64,000 nt of DNA from Maribacter algicola (GTDB lineage Bacteria; Bacteroidota; Bacteroidia; Flavobacteriales; Flavobacteriaceae), in the NCBI RefSeq assembly GCF_003933245.1, contig NZ_QUSX01000001.1, positions 1,178,001 to 1,242,000 on the forward strand, read 5' to 3'. Below the pieces are notes generated by a model. The model did no database searches and was not told where the DNA came from. It saw only the letters and a list, made by a program, of their open reading frames with translations. Made by a program: the position numbers and the translations under genes. Below are positions 55,878-64,000 of the stretch, in pieces (the first letter of the stretch is position 1; each line of letters opens with the position of its first letter).

Positions 55878-56289
55878 TTTTAGTGTTCATGGAAGGTTTA
55901 AAACCTCCAGAATTGCTAGCACCGGCTTTTCCACCGCCCATGGTACAGGATGCATTGAATGTAGCCCCAGGTTCAACCGCCAATTTGGAAACGGATACCG
56001 TTCCTTCTATGACTGCGGAAGACTTTAGGGATAGCAGGTCGGATACCAAAAGTTCCCCGTTAAAACTGCCTTCTATATCGGCATTTACGCACTCCACCTT
56101 GCCATGGATATAGCCATCCTTTCCAATGACCACCTTACCGGATGTCTTCACATTGCCGTCCAGCTTACCGTCAATCCGGAAATCCGCTTCGGAGATAATA
56201 TCCCCTTTTATTTTCGTATTCTTTTCAATTCTGTTTGGTTGTCCTCCTATTTCGCTCATAGTTCTAGGTTTTTGTTTGTCTGAAAACAT
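55855..56289 (-). CDS. Bactofilin (polymer-forming cytoskeletal protein)
   Basis: The 144-residue protein has the bactofilin beta-helix core at about 25-110 (GDIISEADFRIDGKLDGNVK, GKVVIGKDGYIHGKVE, ADIEGSFNGELLVSD) between short disordered ends. Bactofilins self-assemble into filaments near the membrane and can position cell-wall enzymes. It lies 3 bases after sprE and overlaps atpZ, so sprE, bactofilin and atpZ are one unit. Confidence 0.92.
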   Translation of the reverse strand: MFSDKQKPRTMSEIGGQPNRIEKNTKIKGDIISEADFRIDGKLDGNVKTSGKVVIGKDGYIHGKVECVNADIEGSFNGELLVSDLLSLKSSAVIEGTVSVSKLAVEPGATFNASCTMGGGKAGASNSGGFKPSMNTKNEPAKAS

Positions 56290-56292
56290 TGT

Positions 56293-58914
56293 TCAAGGTT
56301 TTGGGGTTAAAGTAGTATTTCTGTATGCTTCTAAGTTCTTGTGTACCTGTATTATTTTATAGTTGTCCGATAAAATTACGAAATTCTCATCAGCCACCCG
56401 GTAATCCTTATTGTTTTTTAAAAGTTCCGAATAGCCTAATGCAAAATCCTTGGATTTAAAGCCGTGGACCACCACAAATTGGTCTTCCAGATTATAGATG
56501 TCCTTGGATACGATGTTCTTATATTTTAAATCCACGATGGACTTTTCCAAAAGCTCCATCAATTTTAACGCCTTTTCATTATTACTCCTCTTGAATGGAA
56601 AGACCACTTTCCAGTTCGATGTTCCCGTGGAGCCCGTTTCAGGAGAAAATTCCGTTGGTTCTAATTTAGGTAGTTGCTCTGCGACCATCTGTTCCGCCTT
56701 TTTGCCTTCGGGACTGTTTGGATAGGTAAGTGCCACATAATTGAGGGCTTCCTTGAACTCCTCAAATCCCTGCAATCTACCAATGGCATTGGCCTTCAGC
56801 ATTTCGAACTTGGGCACTATGGGGTCGCCGGTAAACCGATTTATATTTTCCTCTGAACCGGTAATGACCTGTAAAAACTCCTGGTCCTGAAATTTCTTGA
56901 AAAGGAGTTGGTATCTTTTTTCGGGACTGTCACTATCATCGGCAAGGACGGCCTGTGGGTTCAACAGGATTTCCGCGTAGCGGGAATCCCCATGGTTGGC
57001 AATGATATCAGCCTTCATGGAGGCCATCAACGGACTGTTTTCCGCCTCGTAAATTTTATACAGATTGTATTTGGAGGGAAGGATCAAACGCTCTTCCGGA
57101 TTGGACGCCAGCACACTTTCAAGCTTTTCTGCCGCCAAAAGGTTTTCATTGAACTTTTCCTTATAGATTAGCCCTAACTGATAATTGGCAAAATTTCGTT
57201 CCGTTTTAAGGCTATCTATTACGGTTTCCTCCTTGGGAACCCCGTCCATATAAAAGTCCAACGAGAATTTTTCATCCTCCGTAACCGCAGCATCTGGGTC
57301 AACGTTTGCCGCTATAACCTCACCCGTAGCTTCCGAAATATTGGAAACCGCTTTGTTTGACCAGCGCCAGTCATCGGCCAGTTCCCTATTGCCCCATCGG
57401 TTCTTAAAATCGTTCTGTCCGTATCCCAGGCTGGTAATATTGTAAAAGTAGAATTTACCTTGGTTTTCCTTGCCTCCCTTGGATTTGGCGAAGGCCGCAA
57501 AACCGTCAGTCAACTTGTCCCGTTCCTTTTTCTGCGCCGCTTCCTGGGCCGCTTGTAAATCGGCTATATGCTTTTCAAAATAAGCGATCCGGTCGTCTAT
57601 GGGCATTTCGTAAATGGTTATGACACTATCCGTGAACTGAACAATATCCTCATATTTTATCACGTCCTCAAGGTTGTCCAATTTCTTTTTGATGGTACGG
57701 TACTTTTTGGTGTTTTCATCCAAATTCACAAGCACACTATCATAATAGGCCCCGGCATTTTTGTACTGATTTTCGTCGAAATTATATTCTGCCAAATTCT
57801 CATAGTTGAGAGCGTTCAGTTTTGGCTCGTTCTGCGTAGCCCGGAGCGATTTGTTGAAATAGGACAACGCCAGACTATCCGAACCCTGTTCCAAATGGAA
57901 TTCGGCAATTTGCCTATAAATTTTGTCCAGGAAGGGCCTGTTTTCCCTGTTTTCCTCCAATTCCGTCAGGTACTCCAGCATTTCCTCCTGATTTTCTGTG
58001 GTGATGGCCGTATTCCTTATTTTTTGGATTTCGGCATTGATCATATACACCCTGGGCGATTTTCTATTGAGGTCGATCACCTTATCAAAAGCGTAATTGG
58101 CACTGTCCTTAAAGCCCAACTGATTGTACAATTGCCCGATGATGTAATAATACCGGCCTTTCTCTGGATTCTTTTTGGTGTAGTAGGATGCGACTTTCAA
58201 TTGCTGAATGGCAGTATCCGGCGCGTTCAGGTTGATGTAGGCCTGCGCCAACATGGCCCGAGCATCTGCATATTCCTGATCCTTTAAGGTCTCAAACTTC
58301 ATCAACCGCTTTAGGTTCTTGATGGCCAGCTCCTCGTTTTCCAACCGGATATTTACCTTCTCCCTCCAAATACTGGCTTCGTTGAGCTTATTGCTTTCCG
58401 TGTATTTGTTGAGGATATAATTGAAGGACTCCAAAGCAGGGATATAGCGCTCATCAAAATAGCGGGCCTTGCCCAACAACAAAAAGGCTTCATCGGTCTG
58501 CGGATTGCGTTCCTCGTCCTTAATGTCCATACTGTGCTTCTGGATGGCCTTGGTCGCCTTTTCCTCGGCAATAATGAAGTTGGGGTTGTTGTCCTCTGAA
58601 TCCAGCTTAACCTCTCCCGATACCTCCAAACGCTCTATGGGCAGTATTTCCCAATAATCGTCCTTGTAGGAATCGTTCAACGTGGCCCTACCCTCTTCAA
58701 AAGCGATATTACCGTTGTACAAGGTATTGTACTTGGTGTTTAAGGCGTGCCAGTTTCGATTGATAAAGGCATCCTTTTTCGTGGAACAGGCATTGAAGAG
58801 TACGGTTCCTAGAATAAGCGATAAAAAAAGTTTGTTTCTGTAGTTCAAAATAGACGGTCTACGTATGTATGCATAACTGAAAAACATCCATATTATTATA
58901 CGCTTCATCGACAA
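56293..58914 (-). CDS. sprE: Type IX secretion/gliding lipoprotein SprE (PorW)
   Basis: The 873-residue protein has a lipoprotein signal ending at Cys43 (SLILGTVLFNAC) followed by STKKDAFINRNWHALNTKYN, the hallmark of SprE/PorW. Tetratricopeptide-like helices fill about 120-460. The C-terminus has a SPOR-like region (DLEDQFVVVHGFKSKDF, then YKIIQVHKNLEAYR). SprE is needed for type IX secretion and gliding. The start is uncertain: ATGs at 58914, 58908 and 58887 and a TTG at 58848 all leave a usable signal, the TTG giving the most normal one. First gene of the unit with bactofilin and atpZ. Confidence 0.92.
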   Translation of the reverse strand: MSMKRIIIWMFFSYAYIRRPSILNYRNKLFLSLILGTVLFNACSTKKDAFINRNWHALNTKYNTLYNGNIAFEEGRATLNDSYKDDYWEILPIERLEVSGEVKLDSEDNNPNFIIAEEKATKAIQKHSMDIKDEERNPQTDEAFLLLGKARYFDERYIPALESFNYILNKYTESNKLNEASIWREKVNIRLENEELAIKNLKRLMKFETLKDQEYADARAMLAQAYINLNAPDTAIQQLKVASYYTKKNPEKGRYYYIIGQLYNQLGFKDSANYAFDKVIDLNRKSPRVYMINAEIQKIRNTAITTENQEEMLEYLTELEENRENRPFLDKIYRQIAEFHLEQGSDSLALSYFNKSLRATQNEPKLNALNYENLAEYNFDENQYKNAGAYYDSVLVNLDENTKKYRTIKKKLDNLEDVIKYEDIVQFTDSVITIYEMPIDDRIAYFEKHIADLQAAQEAAQKKERDKLTDGFAAFAKSKGGKENQGKFYFYNITSLGYGQNDFKNRWGNRELADDWRWSNKAVSNISEATGEVIAANVDPDAAVTEDEKFSLDFYMDGVPKEETVIDSLKTERNFANYQLGLIYKEKFNENLLAAEKLESVLASNPEERLILPSKYNLYKIYEAENSPLMASMKADIIANHGDSRYAEILLNPQAVLADDSDSPEKRYQLLFKKFQDQEFLQVITGSEENINRFTGDPIVPKFEMLKANAIGRLQGFEEFKEALNYVALTYPNSPEGKKAEQMVAEQLPKLEPTEFSPETGSTGTSNWKVVFPFKRSNNEKALKLMELLEKSIVDLKYKNIVSKDIYNLEDQFVVVHGFKSKDFALGYSELLKNNKDYRVADENFVILSDNYKIIQVHKNLEAYRNTTLTPKP

Positions 58915-59143
58915 AAGACCCCTTTGTTTTGGAGATTATGGACCGATATCAATTTCAAGGGCCGATAATTTACATACTATCCGGTTTGTTTCCTTGGTTT
59001 TTATGCCGATTTTAAAAGGAAAATAGGCCCTTTGCCGATGCTTTTTGGAACAATATCGATATCTGTTCCAAGGATAGAAAATGGATTAAAACAAAAAACC
59101 GACTGAAGCGTCGGTTTTACTCTTTAAACTTGACAGGTTTAGA
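58915..59143. other. Gap between sprE and the ATPase-tail remnant
   Basis: I see no gene here. The region holds the sprE upstream region (no clear TAnnTTTG box on the minus strand) and the hairpin at 59095-59118. Confidence 0.5.
59095..59118 (-). terminator. Terminator after the ABC-transporter tail remnant
   Basis: AAAACCGAC (59095-59103) pairs with GTCGGTTTT (59110-59118) around a 6-base loop. The minus-strand side ends in a T-run. It lies 25 bases after the stop of the remnant, so it was probably the original terminator of the PadR-ABC operon. Confidence 0.82.
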
Positions 59144-59227
59144 TTATCCCGCAAAAAACGCCTCCAATTCCCTTAAGGTTTCTGTAGAGGTTTTGATGTC
59201 CTTGACCACTTGGCCTTTCTTCCGCAA
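59144..59227 (-). pseudogene. Remnant copy of the ABC ATPase 3' end
   Basis: Read on the minus strand this gives LRKKGQVVKDIKTSTETLRE then LEAFFAG and TAA. The intact ATPase at 60439-61134 ends LNKGQVVKDIQTSTETLREL then EAFFAG and TGA. Over 75 bases (59147-59221 versus 60442-60516) I count 69 matches, without gaps. The fragment has no start and follows the serine hydrolase stop codon directly and in the same frame. It is a duplicated gene end, not a working gene. Confidence 0.88.
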
Positions 59228-60355
59228 TTAATAAAGTGCGTTTAACAAATCTCTTGAAAGATTGTCCAATACTATTGAATTTCCCCTATCCTCAAAAAAG
59301 GAAAGATTAGAAAGCAATACAATGGCTTTCTTGTTTACTACATCCATCATCAAATTAGAAATATAACCACCTGTGGCTCCATTATGACAATGCCAAAAAT
59401 TCTTGCCCTCCTCATTAATATGCCATGAAAGACCGATTTGTTGATTATCTTTTACGCTAAAGGTAGGTTCTTGAGCTAATTTAAGTTCTTCATTTGATGG
59501 CTCGAAGTTTGCAAGCACAAAGGTTGCCAAATCTTCGGTTGTGGATATAATCGCACCGGCCCCAGCATAGGCATCAAAATTCCATATACCAAAATCTCCA
59601 GTTGGAAGCACTAAATCGATATTCAGATTTTTATGATCCGTAAAACTGTGATTCATCCCATATCTATCAAAAATAAATCGTTTCAATAATGAAGTATAAT
59701 TTTCCTGATATACTTTTTCCATAGCATTTGCCAAAAGAGCCGCCCCAATATTGGAGTATTCAAAATCTTTGGTTTCGGATAACTTCATGTCTTCCTTTAA
59801 ATATTCTTGTAAATCATTTGAATCAAAATCCTTATATGGGTCAAAAGGTCTTAGTATGGTATGTAAATTAGAATGCAGTTTGGGTAGTCCAGAAGTGTGG
59901 TTTGCTAGAGATTTGAATGTAATAATTTGATTTTTATTGAATTGAAAATCATAAAATTCATTTATTTCATCTTCCAGCTCAATTCTACCATCTACAACTG
60001 CGTTCGCCAAAAGCGTGGATGTAAAAACTTTTGTGATAGAGCCAATTTCAAAAGCCTTAGTATTATTCTCGGCAGTAAAAATACTGTCATTTCTGCGTTC
60101 CACTCCGTAAAATTGAACGCTATCCGAAGAAATAAGTGCTAATGAAAACTGCGTCTTATTGGGTGCATTTTTTGCGGCTTCATACATTTTAGTCTTTACA
60201 TCCTTTGGAACTAAAGAATCACTTTTTATTTGAGCATTTACAGCTTCCGGTATAATCTCTTCTTCATAAGAAAAATAGAACCAAGTACCTAATCCAACTA
60301 TCACCAATGTAATAGCAGTCAAAATACCAAAAACAATTAATAGTGCTCTTTTCAT
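59228..60355 (-). CDS. Beta-lactamase-type serine hydrolase, probably an insertion
   Basis: The 375-residue protein has one N-terminal membrane helix (7-29), Ser106-Ile-Thr-Lys109 (GSITKVFTSTLL), Tyr200-Ser-Asn202 (EYSNIGAALLAN) and HNGATGG for the third motif. It is a class C/D-aminopeptidase-like hydrolase acting outside the inner membrane. The gene is visibly more AT-rich than those around it. It is flanked by two copies of the ABC ATPase 3' end, which suggests it was inserted into that operon. CAAACATA at 60391-60398 could be its -7 box (TATGTTTG on the minus strand). Confidence 0.88.
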   Translation of the reverse strand: MKRALLIVFGILTAITLVIVGLGTWFYFSYEEEIIPEAVNAQIKSDSLVPKDVKTKMYEAAKNAPNKTQFSLALISSDSVQFYGVERRNDSIFTAENNTKAFEIGSITKVFTSTLLANAVVDGRIELEDEINEFYDFQFNKNQIITFKSLANHTSGLPKLHSNLHTILRPFDPYKDFDSNDLQEYLKEDMKLSETKDFEYSNIGAALLANAMEKVYQENYTSLLKRFIFDRYGMNHSFTDHKNLNIDLVLPTGDFGIWNFDAYAGAGAIISTTEDLATFVLANFEPSNEELKLAQEPTFSVKDNQQIGLSWHINEEGKNFWHCHNGATGGYISNLMMDVVNKKAIVLLSNLSFFEDRGNSIVLDNLSRDLLNALY

Positions 60356-60438
60356 GTGCTTATCTTAATTAATTTTCAAGGGTCACATAGCAAACATATG
60401 ATCATTCCGTTGTTTTTTGAAAATCTGTCATGGATGCT

Positions 60439-61134
60439 TCATCCAGCAAAAAACGCTTCCAATTCCCTTAAGGTTTCGGTAGAGGTTTGGATGTCTTTGA
60501 CCACTTGGCCTTTGTTCAACACCACAATGCGCTCACAAACCTCAGTTACGTGGATCAAATCATGGCTGGACACCAAGACCGTAACGTCCTCCTTGGCCGC
60601 CAAGTCCTTGATGATGCCCTTCAAACGGATCTGCGTAGTTGGATCCAAATTGGCAAAAGGTTCATCCAATATCACCACCTTTGGATTTCCAATAAAGGAG
60701 GCGACAATGCCCGCCTTTTTTTGGTTACCCTTGGAAAGATCTCGTAAGTATTTCTTCTGCCCCAAAATCTCCCCATGGAAAAAGTCGGAAAAATGCGCCA
60801 AAAGTGCATCCACATCGGCTTTGTTCTGTCCGCGTAAATCACCAATAAAATAGAAGTACTCTTCCGGTGTCAAATAGCCTATCAAAAACGTTTCGTCAAT
60901 AAAGGAAGCAGTGATGGGTTTCCATTCTTCGCTGGTATTCACCTGAATGCCATTGTTTTCAATATGACCGGAACTCGGCTGGATCAAATCCAACAACAAA
61001 CTAAAAAAGGTGGTTTTACCGGCTCCGTTGTTTCCCACCAAACCAAAGCTTTGCCCGGTTGGAATTTCCAAAGATTCTATATTCAAAACGGTCTGACTTC
61101 CGTATTTCTTGCTTAAATTTTGTACTGTTATCAT
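60439..61134 (-). CDS. ABC transporter ATP-binding protein
   Basis: The 231-residue ATPase has Walker A GNNGAGKT (34-41), signature LSKGNQ (133-138), Walker B VVILDEP (153-159) and the switch His in VLVSSHDLIHVTE. The signature differs from LSGGQ, as in other CcmA/YhaQ-like exporters. It should power the membrane protein encoded at 61274-62743. Its last 25 codons are present a second time at 59147-59221. Confidence 0.94.
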   Translation of the reverse strand: MITVQNLSKKYGSQTVLNIESLEIPTGQSFGLVGNNGAGKTTFFSLLLDLIQPSSGHIENNGIQVNTSEEWKPITASFIDETFLIGYLTPEEYFYFIGDLRGQNKADVDALLAHFSDFFHGEILGQKKYLRDLSKGNQKKAGIVASFIGNPKVVILDEPFANLDPTTQIRLKGIIKDLAAKEDVTVLVSSHDLIHVTEVCERIVVLNKGQVVKDIQTSTETLRELEAFFAG

Positions 61135-61172
61135 GGGTTTTTTTGTTTCAAGTTTCAGGTTTCACATCCAAC

Positions 61173-61263
61173 GTCTAGCGTCTAGCGTCTAGCGTCTAGT
61201 GTCTAGTGTCTAGTGTCTAGTGTCTAGTGTCTAGTGTCTAGTGTCTAGTGTCTAGTGTCTAGT
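61173..61263. repeat. Tandem heptamer array, 13 copies of GTCTAGY
   Basis: Three GTCTAGC units are followed by ten GTCTAGT units with no interruption, plus a partial unit. It fills the gap between the permease stop (61274) and the ATPase start (61134) and reads (ACTAGAC)n on the coding strand. Every unit contains CTAG, a tetramer usually rare in bacterial genomes. Unit number is expected to vary between isolates. Confidence 0.95.
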
Positions 61264-61273
61264 GTCTAAAATA

Positions 61274-62743
61274 CTAGCTGTTTTTTTCCTTAAATCCGGC
61301 AATCATGCCATATTTCTTTTTCCGATACTGCTCCGTGACCGTGTTCATCAAAGTATTCTTTAAGACCAATCCAATAAGCCCTAAAACACACAGGACGATT
61401 ACCCCTGCCATTACCGAAAAGAGGTAATAGAAAAGACTGAATATGAGTATAGGAACGATAAGCACGGGAATCATGATCAAAAACTGATTGGCACTAGTGC
61501 CCTGCATGTTCCCGAACGGACTCTGATCCAGTTCGATTCTTTTTTTATTGAACGATCCAAAAAATAAAATGACGGGGATATTTACTCCCAAATTATACAT
61601 GGCGCACCCAAAGTTGATGGCCAAGGTCTCCCACCCAAAATAGACATAAGGTATGGTAAGCAGGAACATAAAAATCACACTGACCGAAATCAACAATGCC
61701 TTTGACTCCAAGTACTTTCGCAGCGGAATATTTTGGGACATCATCATACTATAGTAACTACTGTCCCATGCGGGTATAAACTGTCCGAAGTTACTTAGGA
61801 AAATACCGGTCATAAATACACCCAAAAAGGCTTTCATGGGCATCATGTTGGCATAAATTTCCTGAGTGTAGAAAATAAGCCCATAAAATACGAACAGCAA
61901 GGATATCCAAACCTGGGATTTTGTTCGTTTGTTCCGCCAAATCATTTTAAGATCCAATTGCAAAAAGGTACCCAGATCACCAAAGCGTTTCGTCCAAGCC
62001 AAATCGCTGGTATTGGCTTGCGCCTTTTTGGCCTTGAGCTTGGCATCCAAATAAATCTTGTCGTTTAAATAGTTGAAGTTGATATAGTACATGACGACCA
62101 TTAGGGCCAACGGTACCAGAACGGTTATTGGATAGGCATACAAGGCGTGGAAAATAGGGCCAAACACCTCCTTCACAGAAAAAATCCCGAAATAATCCAA
62201 GGCATAAGAAACAACTAGGATAGCGGCCAGGATACTCAAAGCAACATTGCTTTTATTGATCAGCAGGTTCAGGTAATTAATGGCCAGGACAATGGCCATC
62301 ATGGAAATCAGCCAAAGCAACACATTGAGTGCCGCATAACCTTGGACCAAGAGCACAATACATAATGGGATAAAGAAAAAAAGTGCCAATAGGTTATATA
62401 CGGATGCCGCAGACCGACCCAAAATATAATGGGCAATGGAACTTTTTTTGACCGGAGTTGTCAAAAACGGTTTAATGTCCATTACCGGTAACTTCTGCAT
62501 AAAATACCGCAAGAATAACTCGATCAATACCCAATAAATTAGGTACTGGCTCAAGGTCCACATAGGACTTTGGTCCGGTACGGCCTTTCGTAAGATGAAA
62601 TAGATACCGGCACCCATGGCGGCTAGTACTACGAGCATGTACACCCCAAAGAAACCCATGATTATTTTTACCGCTAGGCTCTTACCAAAGTTGGCAGACC
62701 TAAAAAAGGATTTCCATTGCAGGGAAGCAAATCGTTTAAACAT
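61274..62743 (-). CDS. ABC transporter membrane protein (DUF5687-like)
   Basis: I start at the inner ATG (MFKRFASLQWKSFFRSANFG) because that is the usual start of this Bacteroidota family; the frame adds 13 residues. The 489-residue protein has about 12 hydrophobic segments and matches DUF5687, the partner of the ATPase encoded downstream. Together they probably form an exporter of unknown substrate. The heptamer array lies between the two genes. Confidence 0.88.
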   Translation of the reverse strand: MFKRFASLQWKSFFRSANFGKSLAVKIIMGFFGVYMLVVLAAMGAGIYFILRKAVPDQSPMWTLSQYLIYWVLIELFLRYFMQKLPVMDIKPFLTTPVKKSSIAHYILGRSAASVYNLLALFFFIPLCIVLLVQGYAALNVLLWLISMMAIVLAINYLNLLINKSNVALSILAAILVVSYALDYFGIFSVKEVFGPIFHALYAYPITVLVPLALMVVMYYINFNYLNDKIYLDAKLKAKKAQANTSDLAWTKRFGDLGTFLQLDLKMIWRNKRTKSQVWISLLFVFYGLIFYTQEIYANMMPMKAFLGVFMTGIFLSNFGQFIPAWDSSYYSMMMSQNIPLRKYLESKALLISVSVIFMFLLTIPYVYFGWETLAINFGCAMYNLGVNIPVILFFGSFNKKRIELDQSPFGNMQGTSANQFLIMIPVLIVPILIFSLFYYLFSVMAGVIVLCVLGLIGLVLKNTLMNTVTEQYRKKKYGMIAGFKEKNS

Positions 62744-62803
62744 AAGGGTTGGATGTTGTTGTTTGGTCCATAAGTAAACCAAAAATGGAAAATGTTACAA
62801 AAA

Positions 62804-63505
62804 CTAAGAAATTTTATATTCTGGATAGGTTTCTGCCAATATTTCATCTGCTTTTGATGGAATGACATATCCACAAATTTTGAGCAAAAGCCCCATACTT
62901 ACAATTAATAAAGACAATGCCGATTGAAAATACAGGTTATCCATAAAGTTGTTGGTCCATGTTAGATTCCAAAAATTCATTGGGATTAAAAATAAACTCG
63001 AAAGCAAACCTTGTTCGTATATTATCTCTTGGAGCATCCATTTACGCCAAGTACCTTCCATGCGTTTTTTCAATTTAAACGTTCTAAATAGTATTACAAA
63101 GGAAAAGCCTATAAATACTCCCGAAATAATACCTTTTTTTAATTCACCCGGAGGAAGCATTTTGAGCATAGTAAATATGCCTATAACAAAGGTCAGGGTC
63201 GCTATTATCTTGGGAAGAGACCACCACTCCTTAAAATGACGCCAGATAATACCTCTGTATCTTTTTGACATGGCCTTTCTGCGCTGTTTTACAACTTCCT
63301 GAAAGCCAAAAACTCCAAACTTTTTGAACTCAAGGTTTTTAGCTTCTTCAAAAGTAAGACCGGGTTTCTCTTCCCATTGCTTTTCAATACCGTTGGCTAA
63401 ATGATCTACCAATTCCAGTTGTAAATCATAGTATTCCACAGAATGGGCTCTAGTAAATTTAAATAGCTCTTCAATTTGGTTTTGGGTAAGTTTCATAAGT
63501 CTCAT
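62804..63505 (-). CDS. Membrane protein with N-terminal HAAS-like domain
   Basis: I start at 63505, one base after the padR stop; Met at 63496 is also possible. The 233-residue protein has a helical N-terminal domain (LTQNQIEELFKFTRAHSVEY, ELVDHLANGIE) like the HAAS/DUF1700 signalling domains found beside PadR regulators, then about four membrane helices at roughly 100-220. It is probably regulated by, or acts with, PadR. Function is unknown. Confidence 0.8.
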   Translation of the reverse strand: MRLMKLTQNQIEELFKFTRAHSVEYYDLQLELVDHLANGIEKQWEEKPGLTFEEAKNLEFKKFGVFGFQEVVKQRRKAMSKRYRGIIWRHFKEWWSLPKIIATLTFVIGIFTMLKMLPPGELKKGIISGVFIGFSFVILFRTFKLKKRMEGTWRKWMLQEIIYEQGLLSSLFLIPMNFWNLTWTNNFMDNLYFQSALSLLIVSMGLLLKICGYVIPSKADEILAETYPEYKIS

Positions 63506-63506
63506 T

Positions 63507-63845
63507 TTATTGAATACTCCATTTCGGATTAACCAGTTGCTGCATACTTCGTATAAAATCTTCCAATTCGGCCAATCTGTTAACCGTTTCCTTTTCACCT
63601 TGCTCTGTTAGTTTATAGTATTTTCGAAGCCTATTATCCACTTTAGCCACTTCCACATCCAGGAGGCCTTCGGCTTCCAACTTATGCAAGGCTGGATATA
63701 AGGCCCCCTCAGTGATATTCAATTCCCCTTTGGTGAGTTCCTTCACCTTCTGTGTAATTTCATAGCCATACATCTTTCCTTTCTCCTCCAACAACTTTAG
63801 AATAATAGTGTTCAGACTTCCTTTATATAATTTTGAATTCCCCAT
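63507..63845 (-). CDS. PadR family transcriptional regulator
   Basis: The 112-residue winged-helix protein has the PadR pattern LYKGSLNTIILKLLEEKGKM, YGYEITQKVKELTKGELNIT and EGALYPALHKLEAEGLL, and ends with a dimerisation helix. PadR proteins usually repress the operon they start; here that is the membrane protein, permease and ATPase. A perfect palindrome lies 45 bases upstream. Confidence 0.95.
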   Translation of the reverse strand: MGNSKLYKGSLNTIILKLLEEKGKMYGYEITQKVKELTKGELNITEGALYPALHKLEAEGLLDVEVAKVDNRLRKYYKLTEQGEKETVNRLAELEDFIRSMQQLVNPKWSIQ

Positions 63846-64000
63846 AATGCCGTATTAAATCAATTTACTGGTCCCAATATACATAATTTTCTTATGCATA
63901 AGATTTTTAGGTATATTTTTCGTCAAGGCCATAGCCTACTTGATTTATTTTGCCTTCTAAAACAGGTCGCTTTCTCAAAATTTTTACCAAAAAAGGTTCC
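63846..64000. other. Upstream region of padR, to the window edge
   Basis: No gene can be supported in these 155 bases. The stretch is AT-rich and holds the palindrome at 63891-63902. I see no exact TAnnTTTG box. Confidence 0.4.
63891..63902. promoter_or_regulatory. Candidate PadR operator palindrome
   Basis: CTTATGCATAAG is a perfect 12-base palindrome 45 bases before the padR start. Its place and symmetry suit self-repression, but the known PadR sites vary too much to confirm it by eye. Confidence 0.4.

Noticed and set aside
57568..58287. Plus-strand frame of 239 codons
   Set aside because: It lies wholly antisense to sprE and shows no motif; hydrophobic runs arise from the opposite strand of a Glu/Lys-rich gene.
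59144..60516. Possible insertion sequence or integron cassette
   Set aside because: No transposase, integrase, terminal inverted repeats or attC-like structure is visible; only the repeated ATPase tail supports insertion.
61173..61263. Possible CRISPR array
   Set aside because: The units are 7 bases long with no spacers and no cas genes are in the window; it is a simple tandem repeat.

Overview
The window is chromosomal DNA from a marine-type member of the Flavobacteriaceae (Bacteroidota). Evidence: two gliding/type IX secretion genes (gldH, sprE/porW), a large exported protein with a type IX secretion C-terminal domain, many Bacteroidota lipoprotein signals, a di-haem-type sdhCAB operon, an ATP synthase operon without beta and epsilon genes, and promoters of the Bacteroidota type (TTTG, 17-20 nt, TAnnTTTG) before sdhC, trpS and atpB. 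Shine-Dalgarno sequences are mostly absent. I see no rRNA, tRNA, CRISPR array, prophage, integrase or transposase.

Layout. 1-10.2 kb: exported degradative proteins (two BNR/sortilin-like propeller proteins, two M28-type peptidases, a formylglycine sulfatase, a cyclophilin lipoprotein). 10.2-15 kb: two small conserved genes and a 1281-residue multidomain oxidoreductase. 15.4-18.9 kb: sdhCAB. 18.9-27.9 kb: a solitary vsr-like nuclease, a PfpI-like protein, an aminotransferase, an S9 peptidase/GNAT/serine hydrolase operon, a lipoprotein, a candidate 34-residue gene and scoAB. 28-33.2 kb: ricT-gldH-PBP1A and trhO. 33.5-37.2 kb: recA, a lipoprotein, and an ECF sigma factor followed by a membrane-anchored barrel-like protein. 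37.2-43.4 kb: plsC, trpS, dprA, a HU/SPOR membrane protein, a thioesterase, a small unknown gene and an aldo/keto reductase. 43.5-49.9 kb: an envelope group (flippase, dut, TPR, DUF4292, EnvC-like) and an MFS exporter. 50-58.9 kb: sprE, bactofilin, atpZ, a membrane protein and atpBEFHAG, all on the minus strand. 59-63.9 kb: PadR regulator, membrane protein, permease and ATPase, interrupted by a serine hydrolase gene that is flanked by two copies of the ATPase 3' end.

Most genes are core flavobacterial housekeeping, respiration, envelope or nutrient genes. No wholly new system stands out. The most unusual signals are the duplicated ATPase tail around the serine hydrolase (59.1-60.5 kb), a 13-copy heptamer tandem array rich in CTAG (61.2 kb), a 34-codon gene with a strong terminator (26.3 kb), an orphan perfect palindrome between divergent trhO and recA (33.3 kb), three copies of a degenerate dispersed repeat, and the ECF sigma/barrel gene pair (35.2-37.2 kb). 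All functions come from reading translated motifs; no database search was run.
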